A stretch of 64,000 nucleotides of DNA from contig JAPNXP010000002.1 in the NCBI GenBank assembly GCA_028753945.1, forward strand, positions 10,354,001 to 10,418,000, read 5' to 3'. This stretch comes from Hexactinellida sp. DTS-2022 (taxonomy: Eukaryota > Porifera > Hexactinellida). A model generated the notes under the pieces. It searched no databases. It was not told the DNA's origin and saw only the letters and a list, made by a program, of their open reading frames with translations. Positions 40,920 through 51,792 of this stretch are shown in pieces; position 1 is the first letter of the stretch; every line of letters starts with the position of its first letter. Position numbers and translations under genes: made by a program.

Positions 40920-41460
40920 TCTACATCAATATATTAAAACCACTAAAGTTTGTTTTTTGGAACCATGGATGACGAAAAAATGTAACAAAATTCAGTTAGG
41001 TCCCACAACTCTATAAATATACGAGTAAAACATTCTAAAAAGGGTCTATACATTGAATTCCATAACTAACATGTTTTGCACAGCCAAAGTTTTAATTTTA
41101 TTATTTCTAATTGAGGTGGCATTCAAGTGGCAGATGACACTTTTATGCTATGTCAACATCTTGAAATTACAAAAACTTTTTTATGATCGTAATCGATAGA
41201 GTATATAAAAACATGTTTAAATCGGTAATCTTTGAAATTTGGAGTTTATTAACTACGTTTTTCGGAACTGCCACACTGTGTGGCGATTAGACAGTATACG
41301 GTTAATGACCCATATTAAAAATTATAAAATTAATAATTGATGATGTTATTTTCACACATTTCTAGTTGAGTTAGAAAAATATTAATAGAATTTTTGAAAT
41401 CTACATGGTCGATTTACCACCTGTACTAATGCAACATTTATGTGTACCATTAACGTGAAT
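40920..41460. other. AT-rich non-coding stretch
   Basis: No gene or repeat ends recognised. Confidence 0.45.
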
Positions 41461-41726
41461 ACCGTATTTCCTTGAATAGTAGCCCCCCCCCTCGAATTAT
41501 CGCCCCCCTAGAATAATCGCCCCCCAAATTGGCAAATAACATTTACTGCCGCTGCCCGGAGTAAATATATTTATTGACTTTTAATGCCAATACGATTATC
41601 AACCGACTAATACTAAATAATTTGTGTATCAACATGTGATATTGTCGAAGAGTCACAAAGATTATTATTGGTCAGAAAATAGCCTAAAAACAATAATCAC
41701 AACGGCTACTATTCAAGGCAATACGG
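41461..41726. mobile_element. MITE ACCGTA family, subfamily with CCTTGAATAG, copy 3
   Basis: ACCGTATTTCCTTGAATAG to ATTCAAGGCAATACGGT; interior with ATAATCGCCCCCC. Same length class as the other copies but with a distinct end variant shared with 53971-54231. Confidence 0.88.
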
Positions 41727-41789
41727 TACCTATTACTCCATAATCGCCATTTTGCCACACTGTGCCCCCCTGGCTACGCCCTTGAATGA

Positions 41790-42309
41790 CACAACCAGAT
41801 ATGTGCTTGTGATTCTATAGAATTGTAGCAATTTGGATAATGGTCTCATTTGTTCTTCCAATGAGTTCATAATGGAATATTGATGTGATTAGCTACTTAA
41901 ACCTAAGCTCGAGCGTCTATACTTTAGGGGAGAGGAAATTTGCTGCTTCATCAAAAATGGGCATTTTACATGCCCATATATGGATCAATTTGAAAACGGC
42001 ACGTGTAAAGGTCACGAAATATATTATTTACGGATAGGAAGTCGGGTATTGCGATTATTCTGAGTAGTTGATATTGTTTCTAGCACCTCGGGTTTTGAGA
42101 AAAAAATGGAGATGAAAACTTACCCTCAATTGGGATTATAGGCCAAAAGGTTTCAAATTTTCACCTTTTAATTCATCTTAAACCAGTTTCAACTTTCAGA
42201 AAAATGGCGTCATGTTGGCTCGACTTTCTCGAAAAATTATTTCTAGAATTAGTACAAATTCCTAGATAAGTTGGTACCCCTGGTATTGCCTAAAGTATTT
42301 AAATTTTTG
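41790..42309. other. Non-coding stretch inside the 5.5-kb unit
   Basis: No gene recognised. This is unique sequence between the last nested MITE and the right inverted repeat. Confidence 0.45.
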
Positions 42310-42837
42310 AATTAGACTTTCAGTGAATACTCCAATCATATAGAGCTTGCTAAATATATACTAAAACATTAAACTTATAAATTATGGAATTTCATTTTCA
42401 ACTTGCGGGTCGGCCCTTAAGGCAATGGAATAGTTGGATTGCATATATTTACCCATGGATAGCCTAAAAACTTGAGTTTTCGACCCTTTTTGGAGAATTC
42501 CTGGTCCAACCTTATAGTAGTAATATTTCACACAAGTTAATTACTCCAAGAATAGGTCAATTTTATCTTACTAGTTGTAATGAATAAACACTGAAGTTTT
42601 TGGAAGTCTACAGGACGGATTAAGACTGTGCGGGGCCCTAGGCCATACAATATTTTGGGGCCCTCAAAACTATATAGTAAACATGGCAAACTTTATGTTG
42701 CATTGAGCCGAGTTCAAAAGTTTGCCGGCATTAAATAATGGTTTGCGGCGGAACCAGTGCTCTCAATTCTGGTGGTTTGGTGGCGCAAGCCACCAAAATC
42801 TGATTTAAGCCACCAAATTTTGCCTTTGGTGGCTTGA

Positions 42838-43562
42838 GGTTAAATCACGGCAGATTCACCCAAAAAAACACATGAATTTAGTTTTGAAGGTGGGAGTTTG
42901 AATTTCACATATATGATGGAAGACATTATAACTACTGTATATCGAAAATGAAAACGAAATCTAATTATCTTCTATAAATTCGAAATTATTGGGCTTGCAG
43001 TATTATGCTAATACAAAAGTCCCATAGGGGGATTTTTTCAGACTCCACCTGATAAGTGTGTGGTTTGCAAGATCATTATTTGCTAAAGACATGTACTGTG
43101 TGATCTATCAGATAGATCATCGTTATGGGCGGTTGGTGGGCGGTTTAGAATTTTGATAAGATCTAAATAAAAAATATTGCGACCTTTTGAAACCAATAAA
43201 TGAATAAAAAGTTCATCTTTTTATGCGAAATTTGATTAAATGCTTGATAAAAAAAATTCCAAGTCATAATTCAAAAATGTAAACCGTCTACCAACTCCTT
43301 ACGCTTATAATCATTAAATATTGATTCTGATAACAAACATTGATGGCCGCATTGCCAAATTACCGCATAATATCTACCACCACTTTTGGAAATCGCCCTA
43401 TGGGAGATTTGTATTAGCCAAATTTTGAAACCGACAAAAAATAAAAAGTATAATAGATAGGGACATTTTCTTTTTGGTTTATTGATTTGTATCGTATAGG
43501 TATTTATTTCTCACAATTACAGATTAATACAAGAACTTTCATTCACGTGGGGTAATTTAACC
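42838..43562 (-). mobile_element. MITE family A, full-length copy 3 (inverted)
   Basis: 725 bp between TTGA (42834-42837) and TTAA (43563-43566). Ends GGTTAAATCACGGCAG and, inverted, GGTTAAATTACCCCACG. Inserted in the 3' untranslated part of the hAT transposon, so younger than it. Confidence 0.88.
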
Positions 43563-43618
43563 TTAAGCAAAATAGATTATTTTCTTAGATACATGGATCA
43601 CCATCAAATTAATCTTTT

Positions 43619-46028
43619 TCAAGCTTTCATTCTTGCAAAGTCATCAATGATATCCTCAAAGTCAATATCTTTCGTCAAATCTGATTCAATGGTCAACAAT
43701 GACAGGTTACACAATTTGTCTTCGCATAATGTTGATCGAAGCTGGTTCTTCACTCGTTTCAATACAGAAAATGATCGTTCTCCAGTGGTGTTTGCAGCTG
43801 GAAGTGTCAGATAAAGTCGATATACAATGTCAACATTCGGGAAAGTTTCAAAGATCCCAGCACTTCGAATATGCCTCAAGGTAGCTAAGGGTGAGCACTT
43901 TTCTGGAGGGAATTGCTTCATGTATCCAGAGAACTGAATCAACTCTTCCACAAATGAGTACTCCAAGTCTGTAGAGAAATGTTTTTGCATATCAGAAGCA
44001 GCTTTCCTCAGTTCGAAATCAGACAGAGTAGTGATGTGAAAGTGAAATCCAAAATTGTTCTGTAGTTTGCAGTAGACTTCTTTTCTTTTCATTAATTCCG
44101 TCGTTAATGATTCTAAAATAGCGTAAAATGTAGTTGTCTTGAACTTCTGTCTTGGTGGCATTACGATTTCAGTATTTTCGTCTTCAAAAAACCGTTTCAT
44201 TTTTCCTTGACTGCTGATGTTCTGCCCGATAACTGTAGTCCTCCACAAGCAACTTAGCCATCTTTTCAAAAATTTCAAAGGCTTCATCATTGAGCAATGA
44301 ATGTATAAATACCAGCAAACTCTCGTAAAGATGGACACAAGTAGCTAACTCAATCTCAATTTTCTGGAGAGTCTTGCTCGTGGCATCAAACGTTTCCAAT
44401 ATAGAGTCCCAAAGTACACAAAGGAGGCTTATTTCGAAATCTTGCATTTTTGATACTAGACTGGATGCATCACTTCTAGTAGATGTTGTCTGGTTTTCAT
44501 CCTCTGCCAATTGAATCTAACTATAACGTATTGCAGCAAAGTTAACTTTCAGGGCATGTGTTGCATCACTTCGTGCGGACCATCTTGTGATTGATAGCGA
44601 CTTGATAACGACTCCATGAATTGTTGAATTGAGAATTCTCCACCGATGAGTTGAAGCGGAGAAAAAGTTGAAAAGCGCTTGTAAAAATCCAAAGAATGAG
44701 ATTGCATTGACACAATACTCTGCAGCACATGACCCGACGAGATTCAAAGAATGTGCAGAACAAGGTACATATTCAGCCAGTGGATTAACTTCTTTAACCC
44801 GCGCTTGAAGTCCTTGGTATTTACCCGACATGTTTCTCGCATTGTCATAGCTCTGTCTCCGGCAATCCATAATAGAGAGATTGTGTTCGCGTAAAGTATC
44901 AAAGACCACATCCGCCATTGTCTTTCCATCATGACCAGAAATAGGAATAAATTTCAAGAATCGTTCTACGGGCTTACCGATGGGATCCACAAAGCGTACA
45001 ATGAATGTAAGTTGATCCACATGCGATACATCTGGGGTTGAATCTACACTTATTGCAAAGTACTTGGCGATTTTCACATCGGAGATGATGTTTGAGAGAT
45101 CCTTTTTCCCCATTAACTCAATAAATTCATTGCAGATTGTGGATGAAAGATAAGAAACATTGCCTCTTCCAGTTCCAGCAATGCCAAAACGCGACACGTG
45201 ATCTGCGATGAAAGGATCGAATTGTGTCAACAACTCAATAATTCCAAGAAAATTGCCATTGTTGTTAGATCCAAAAACCTCATTTTGCCCACGAAATGCA
45301 AGTCCTCGTTGAGATAGAAATTTCACAACAGCAACAATTCTTTCAAGAACCTTTCTCCAATAACTGCGCTCGTTTTCAAGTTGAATTTCCAAATGTGTGT
45401 CAATGTAATCCTTCTTCCGTGCGAAAGATACGCAGGACAAAAGATAATTCCTATGAGCATCTGTATTTTCGTGTTCTCCGATGCGATGACCATTTTTCCA
45501 ATCATCGAATCCATGTGTGAATGCATTTTCTTTGTTGGAAAACAGTTTGCATGCTGAACAGTACACTTTTCCTGAGGTCTCTGAGTATACCAACCAAGTT
45601 CGCTTCACAATTTCACAATTTGCAAGTTTCCGGAAGAACATCGAAGAATTCAGATAACGAGTTCTACCATCATCGTAAACCCTGGCTGACTTATTGAAGT
45701 TGATGTCTTGTGTCTGGTTTATTCTTTCCTCAATGAATAACTGACGAATACAATTGGATATTATCTTCGGCCATGAGTGAGGGTCATTTACAGAAAAGTC
45801 TTCAGTTGGTGAAATATTTGTCATCACGCTCGAATCAGACAATGAGGTTGATGAAGGTGACTTCGATGGTAGTGTACCAGAAACATCTTTTGGCCTTACG
45901 AGCATGTCAGTTATCTTTTTATTACTCGCGGCATCTTTCTTTTCCCGCTCTCTTTCATTTACTTTCTGTTTTCGTTTCTGTGATCCACTTGCATATGAAC
46001 GTCCACTATCACGTTCACGAGATGACAT
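43619..46028 (-). pseudogene. hAT transposase, ZMYM1-like (TTF finger + DUF4371), nearly intact
   Basis: The main frame (46028-44517, 503 residues) has a lysine/arginine-rich N-terminus and the TTF zinc finger (CEIVKRTWLVYSETSGKVYC, then SACKLF) around residues 138-163. The first catalytic Asp is in ISVDSTPDVSHVDQL (D329), the second in SYDNARNMSGKYQG (D395), and PCSAHSLNL follows. It continues in the same frame after a single TAG at 44517-44519 (44510-44184). It then shifts frame near 44205-44225 into 44338-43619, which ends with the dimerisation segment GERSFSVLKRVKNQLRS and DFEDIIDDFARMKA. One stop and one shift only, so this is a recent loss. It could have mobilised the related MITEs while active. 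Confidence 0.93.
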
Positions 46029-46821
46029 ACCTGGAATATCTATAATGATACAAAAAGTTTATTTATTTCAAAATCTGCACATATAGATGTCAAGTTTGGC
46101 AGCCCTTTGGCATCGTTATACCGATCGATGACTGTATGTCTAACTAGTTAAACATATAATATGTACTTTACACAATACGTTGCCACTTCGAGACACTATT
46201 ACTAAACATTCAGATCACTTTATTAATTTGGGAAATGTCAAACCAGTCAAAGTTTCTAAACGTAAACTATCATTTAATAATTTAGATGTATTAAAATCAA
46301 TCTAATTCAATTACAAGGTTATTTTTTGTTTAGAAATAGGTTATCAACATTAGTAGTCCCACAAGTGTAGAATTTCAAAGAAAACAACAGATATTTTAAA
46401 AGGTATAATATTATAAATTATAAATACGTGCTCATTAAAAACGTATTAAACAACTTAGCTGGAGTGAAAGATGAATAAATAGAGAATATATGAAATACTT
46501 TAATGAAATACAATTATACAAACTTATCAATGTTGTAAAACGTATATTGAATTTGGTTGCCCTATAAATAGTTAGATTTGCATGCTCAAATATCAATTTG
46601 TATATAAAAATTAGTAACAATATATCCGATAATAACGGACCCAATATAAATATTAGCATCCTTGCTTTGACACTGAGTCCATCAGAACAATGCATGAAGC
46701 CCCATTTTTAATATTTTTTCAATAAATTCACGCGAGCCGCGAAAAGCGCGGGCCCCCAAAAGCGCGGGGCCCTAGGCCATGGCCTATTTGGCCTATGCTG
46801 TAATCCGGCCCTGGAAGTCTA

Positions 46822-47511
46822 TCATGCATACTTTCAGAAAAAGAACTATAGTGTAATCCAACACTATTGTACATGGGTGATGGAAGCCATCCTGAAAGTG
46901 ATTTGATCAGCATTCCTAAAATTGATCAAATGAAGCTATACAATAGTGTATATTCTATTTATATGATACACAGAATTTATGTTTGCAATAAACTAGTTCA
47001 ATAGAAGCAATAACAAAGAAACTACCATTACGACCTAATACTAATTCAGTCGAAGCATCCATAAGCGATAATTTGTGTACAGATTACACAAGAATATTGG
47101 ATTTTTGACCTTCCTTGGACCCCATAATTTCATATTTTACAGTACTGCTTAGAGATTTCATAATTTAATTAAGAGCTGATGAGAAAAGTTTAATGTATGA
47201 TTAAGGTTTATAGTAAACAAGAAGTATATAAAATAAATGTTAACAGTAATACATAAGTTTATTTATAGGAAGATGATAAGAAAAAAACATAACTAAACTA
47301 ATATTAATTTATTAATAATCACTAAAGATCACTTGTACTTATTTCTACTTCTTGACCTACATCTATAACGATTGTTGCCTCATTTTCGCTTTTATCCCCA
47401 CTATTTCTGTTTCACTAAATTCACTTATTAACTGAATACTGCCGAAAGCTTTTTCATGAATTTCTAATTGACTACAATTCTTTTGAATTTTCAAGAATTA
47501 ACTTTTATATT
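46822..47511. other. AT-rich non-coding stretch
   Basis: No gene. Repeat E copy 2 closes it at 47427-47510. Confidence 0.45.
47427..47510 (+). repeat. Dispersed repeat E, copy 2
   Basis: Matches 40111-40190 and ends where a family A fragment begins. Confidence 0.75.
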
Positions 47512-47950
47512 CAGACTCCACCTTATAGGTTGTGTGGATTTCAATATCATTATTGGCTAAAGAATTATTATGTGCGATATAACACATAGATCATCGTTAT
47601 GGGGGGTTGGTGGCCAGTTTATAATTTTGATTTGAACTAAATAAAAAGAATTGCGACCTTTTGAATGCAAAAAATGAATAAAAAGGTCATCATTTTATGC
47701 TAAAATTGATAAAATGTATGAAAAAAAAATTCGTAATCATAATTCACAAATGTAAACAGACTACCAACTCCTTACAATTATAATCTTTAAATATTGGTAC
47801 TTATAACAAACATTGATAGACACATTGCTAAAAGTGGCATATTAAGTTTAAAGTACCCCACATAAAGAAATGTCTAGTTTGAATCTGTAATTGCGCGAAA
47901 TAGATCCTATACGATACAAAGCTATATACCAAAAAGAAAATGTCTCTATC
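47512..47950 (-). mobile_element. MITE family A, rearranged copy 4
   Basis: 47512-47838 reads as inverted family A (AGACTCCACCTTATAGG to ACATTGCTAAAAGTGGC). At about 47846 the orientation flips, and 47850-47945 reads as the left end of family A on the plus strand (TACCCCACATAAAG, GATACAAAGC, AAAAAGAAAATGTCTC). This indicates an internal inversion or two insertions. Confidence 0.65.
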
Positions 47951-47956
47951 GATTAC

Positions 47957-48075
47957 AGTAATACCTCGTTTACGCGTTTTTTTTACACGTATTCGTTTTA
48001 CGCGGAACAATTTTTTCTGACCAAAACCTTTTTACGCGATCCTCAACTCGTTTACGCGGTTTATCTATGATTTTA
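47957..48075. repeat. Pogo-type element end, partner not found
   Basis: CAGTAATACCTCGTTTACGC is a typical pogo/Tigger end, followed by several TTTACGCG repeats in alternating orientation. I could not find the opposite end. Confidence 0.5.
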
Positions 48076-48479
48076 ATACAATTAATTCTATTTTCTATGG
48101 ATATTTTCGATAATTTTTAAGATTTAGTTGTAACAAAGCGGTTCTACATTTCTAAAAAAACAAAAAATGCTGATTTAGTGATAGTAGATAGTTGGGGATA
48201 TGTATTTGTCGTATAGTATTTATTTAACCTATATATTCATTTAACCAATAATATATTTATCATCAAAAAATGTTATTGGTTAAATGAATATATATTTGCT
48301 TCACTATTCACACTAGAGATACCCGGTTGTGGGATGTACCCGAAGGTGTAGGGTTGCGGTGTGAAGGGAATTTTAATTCCCTACAGAATACAATTCCCTT
48401 TCTGTGGGAATTCCCAAGTATTCTCACAAGTTGGTTTCTATCAGGATTCCCATAGGTTAAAATAATTTCCATTCAAACC

Positions 48480-48890
48480 AAGATTGCAACCGAATACTGA
48501 TATCTTTGGTTGAACCGAATTTTATTCGCGAATAATTGATATTCGGTTGTCAACCTGATTTCATTTTTCGGTATTCGGTTGCCCAAACGATTATCATTAT
48601 TCGGTATTCGGTTGCCCGACAGAATATCATTATTCGGTATACGGTCTCCCGAGGGAATATGATCAGTATTCATATTAGTTTTTTCCATCAGAATATTCTA
48701 ATTACGTGTATTCGTATTCGGTTAGGGCAACCAAAGATTATCGGTATTCGTATTCGTTCTACCAACCGATGATCATCAATATTCGTATTTGGTTAACGTA
48801 ACCAAATATTATCATTATCAGTATTCGGTTGAAGCAACCGAATATCAGTATCGGTATTCGGTAGGGCAACTATTCATGAATACTGATATT
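48480..48890. repeat. Degenerate minisatellite based on TATTCGGTTG
   Basis: About ten diverged blocks combine ATTATCATTATTCGG, TATTCGGTTGCCC and mirror versions (GGGCAACCAAAGATTATCGG). A related GAATATTCG-rich patch is at 23232-23312. Confidence 0.7.
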
Positions 48891-49082
48891 CGCTTCGAGC
48901 GGTTTCAACCTTGATTCAAACCCATATTGGAAATCCAATGGGAATTCCCATGGGATTAACATACACACGGAAACCTTGGCTATCAGAGAGGTCCGGATGT
49001 TGGATTTTTGAGTGTTTAAACACTAGGTATTTAAAATTTTATTCGATGTTGATAGTATTTGGAAACGCATCTATTTGTTTAA

Positions 49083-50159
49083 TATCTATATTATTAAGAG
49101 AGCTTGGTCCGTCCGTCCGTCCGTCCGTCTGTCCGTCCGTCTGTCCGTCCGCCCCTGTAACTCTTTGCTAAATTACCCGATCCTGACGTAATAAATATCA
49201 ATCGAAAGCTATTCCAAGGGAGACCTCGGGAAATATACTGGGTTCCACTAAAAGGTGTTAGTTCCAGAATTACACGGCATTTTGTATTTACGTACTAATG
49301 TGCATATATAAGCCTATTGTTAAAGGTCTAATCCTATTGGTTACTGCTAACTGGCATATTAATCCTATTGGTTACTGCTAACTGGGATACTAATCCTATT
49401 GGTTATGGCAACTGGGATACTAATCCTATTGGTTACTACCAATTTCGGCGCCTGAAATAAATCAATTGGTTAAATTTACTTAATCATTTACTACATCATG
49501 CAACGTAATTCAGTCAGACATTTCACCCACACACCGTTGCTGGCCGGATTGATAACAACCCTGAATCCTGCAATGTAATAAGTCCCCAAGGCAAAACGAA
49601 TGCAGATACCAAAATGCATGGTTGCATGGCCGAATCATGGGTCTCTGGGATCATAGGCTGGGTAAAATTAGGGGCCCCCTCCCCCCTTCAATCAAAATAT
49701 GGATCACAAAATAACTAGTATATTTAATTGTATGATCACGATCCCTTCGGTCTCAAGTTAACTGGCGCTACGCGGCCTTACTCCTGATCAAACAATAAAT
49801 TACATCATTTGTTAATAATTGTCTTAGTCATATACATCCCTTCAAGCATTTTGCATACTCACAATATGTTACGTAAACCCAATGAAAGCCTACTTCTGGG
49901 TCGATTTTGAATTTTAATTAATTTGTTCACCTATTTGTGTAAACAACAACACTAACAACAACAACAACAACAATTATTGAAATTAGAAATTTGTAACTGC
50001 GAAATTTGAAATCAGCATACTTGTTTACCTATTATAAAATTTTGAAGTTAGTGTCTATCTCAATTATAAATGCGGTTTCGATTCCCCCATCACTTTAATA
50101 CACCCGGCAAACACAAACACACACAAACAAAGAAACAATCGTGCTTTTAATATATAGAT
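49083..50159. mobile_element. Possible element with ATCTATAT ends and a (TCCG)n start
   Basis: ATCTATATTATTAAGAGAGC at 49084-49103 and, inverted near 50140-50159, ATCTATATATTAAAAGCACG. A (CCGT)n run (49106-49152) directly follows the left end, an arrangement I recall from short elements in many invertebrates. A loose 30-bp tandem (AATCCTATTGGTTACTGC) lies at 49329-49440. A similar right end, GTGCTTTTAATATATGGATAG, is at 31690. Partial overlap with the next entry means one of the two outlines is wrong. Confidence 0.4.
49106..49152. repeat. (CCGT)n tetranucleotide run
   Basis: Eleven or so CCGT/CTGT units following GAGCTTGGT. Confidence 0.9.
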
Positions 50160-50319
50160 TGTAATTTAATTACTTATTAGTAGGCCAATAATTACGTTTT
50201 GATAGATCAACAATGTATTAATTTATGTAAAACTTACGACGAGCAGATTATATCGGGCCCCCAGAATCGACGGGCCCCTAGGCTGCAGCCTACTTAGCCT
50301 ATTGGGTGATCCGGCCCTG
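49625..50319. mobile_element. Possible degenerate hAT element
   Basis: The right end, inverted, is CAGGGCCGGATCACCC, a good member of the CAGGGCCGGAT group. The left end CATGGCCGAATCATGGG is diverged. Both arms carry a GGGGCCC block. Flanks CATGGTTG and CATGATGG agree at 6 of 8. Only the right end is secure. Confidence 0.45.
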
Positions 50320-50715
50320 CATGATGGTTGTCCCTCGAGGGGCTTACAATAATGTTGTTGGATCCCGCGTTGGTGACCCGAGGCAATCCGTTCGTCATAA
50401 ACCAGGAAGCATAAAAACTACCGCTGATGGCAGAAGCATGGAGGAAGGGATAGCAGGAAAGAGTGCCTTACAGTTTGGCTAGAAAGCTCGGGAATGGCTC
50501 TATGCGACTAATATTGTATATCGGGAAGTATTTAACAGCTAAGCTGCTATCCGTAGCATTGTAAGAGGCTATAATTGGGTCGCATCCCAACCGTTTATGT
50601 CGACTAATTCGTCGCAGGGCGACGGGTCACTTGGCTAGTGTGTTACAATGAGAATGAACCCTTTTTTAAAGCGATTTCGTTTGACGGGGGCTTTTCAAGG
50701 AGCGCATCTACAGCG
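50320..50715. other. GC-richer block of unknown nature
   Basis: Composition shifts to near 48% GC, with CCCGCGTTGGTGACCCGAGG and GTCGCAGGGCGACGGGTCAC. No frame is convincing. It lies just upstream of the ZBED5-like hAT pseudogene and could be its 5' leader or a retroelement scrap. Confidence 0.3.
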
Positions 50716-51777
50716 TAAAATAGGGATACTTGTATACTTTATTTTTCGTGGGTTTCAAAATTTGGCTAATACAAATCAGAGTTGACCATGGGTCGATGGG
50801 TCATGGGTCATGGGTCAGATGGGTCACCTAAATAGATGGGTCAGATGGGTCATGGGTCACGGCTCCATGACCCATGACCCATGTGTCCATTTGGAATTTC
50901 AATGTATTCTTCAGTTAAAATACTAATCACTCATCATCATCATTATTATTATAACATTGATGTGCATTGAAAGACTAAACATATTCGACATTGCAACAAG
51001 TAGGTTTGTTGAGGTAATTATACTGTTATTCTGTTATTCTGTTAATGTTACAGTATAGTGTATAGAAAATTAAAATTGTGTGATGGGTCAATGGGTCACT
51101 CGATGGGTCATGGGTCAATGGGTCAATGGGTCATGGGTCAGAAATGGGATGGGTCAGATGGGTCATGGGTCACCAATGTTGACCCATGGTCCACTCTGAT
51201 ACAAATCTCCCATAGGGGGATTTCCAAAAGTGGTGGTCGTTAATATGCCAAGTTTTAGCAATGTGGCCATCTAAGTTTGTTACAAGTACCAATATTTAAA
51301 GATTATAAGCATACGGAGTAGGTAGTCGGTTTACATTTGAGAATTACGAATTAAAATATTTTATTCATACATTTTATCAAATATCTCATAAAAAGATGAC
51401 CTTTTTATGCATTTTTTGCGTTCAAAAGGTCGCAATTTTCTTTTTTTAGGTCAAAACAATATTCTAAACCGGGCACCAACTGCCCTTAACGATGATTTAT
51501 GAGTTATATAATCCACAGAATATGTCTTTAGCCAATAATGTTCTTGAATTCCACACACCTATCAAGTGGAGCCTGAAGAAATCCCCCTATGGGTCTTTTG
51601 TATTTGCAGAAAATAGGAAACGCCTAAAATCCAAATTATAAAAGTTAATTTGATATCGTTCTCAGTTTGGAACTAGCTATATTGTCTTCCATCATACGTA
51701 TATGTGAAAAACAAAGACCTAACTTCAAAACGAAATTTATGTGTTTTTCTTTGCATGAATCTGCCATTAATTTACCC
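50716..51777 (+). mobile_element. MITE family A, copy 5, with a nested hAT MITE
   Basis: Family A blocks run from TTGTATACTTTATTTTTCG and GGCTAATACAAAT, across the nested insertion, to ACAAATCTCCCATAGGG, GCATACGGAGTAGGTAG and the right end AATTTACCC followed by TTAG. The left terminus is shortened. Confidence 0.8.
50777..51198. mobile_element. 422-bp hAT-type MITE made of ATGGGTC repeats
   Basis: Ends CAGAGTTGACCATGGGTC and, inverted, CAGAGTGGACCATGGGTC. The 8-bp duplication ATACAAAT lies at 50769-50776 and 51199-51206, inside a family A MITE. The arms are arrays of GATGGGTCA-type heptamers, with a short opposite-strand block (GACCCATGACCC) near 50867-50882. Confidence 0.92.
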
Positions 51778-51792
51778 TTAGGGATGGGTTAC

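Larger units (their letters stand above)
36911..42416. mobile_element. 5.5-kb unit bounded by about 110-bp inverted repeats with TTAA-GG ends, holding the RAG1/Transib-like gene
   Basis: Left: TTGA then GGCTCGACCCGCAAGTTG (36907 on). Right: CAACTTGCGGGTCGGCC then TTAA (42417-42420). The arms match, with gaps, through GAGCTCTATATGAT to AGTATTCAC-GAAAGT. The left arm is interrupted by an ACCGTA MITE (37007-37266); with that set aside the match continues to about 37283, and the right arm is 42310-42416. Inside lie the RAG1/Transib-like pseudogene, a pogo MITE, another ACCGTA MITE and perhaps a third nested element. Whether the inverted repeats belong to the RAG1-like transposon or to a TTAA element that captured it is open. 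Confidence 0.6.
42611..46813 (-). mobile_element. 4.2-kb hAT transposon with perfect target duplication
   Basis: Ends (+ strand) CAGGACGGATTAAGACTG and, inverted, CAGGGCCGGATTACAGC; flanks GAAGTCTA at 42603-42610 and 46814-46821. Subterminal GGGGCCCTAGGCCAT occurs in both arms. It carries an almost complete transposase on the minus strand and one inserted family A MITE on the 3' side. The ends group it with the element at 13771-15511. Confidence 0.95.
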
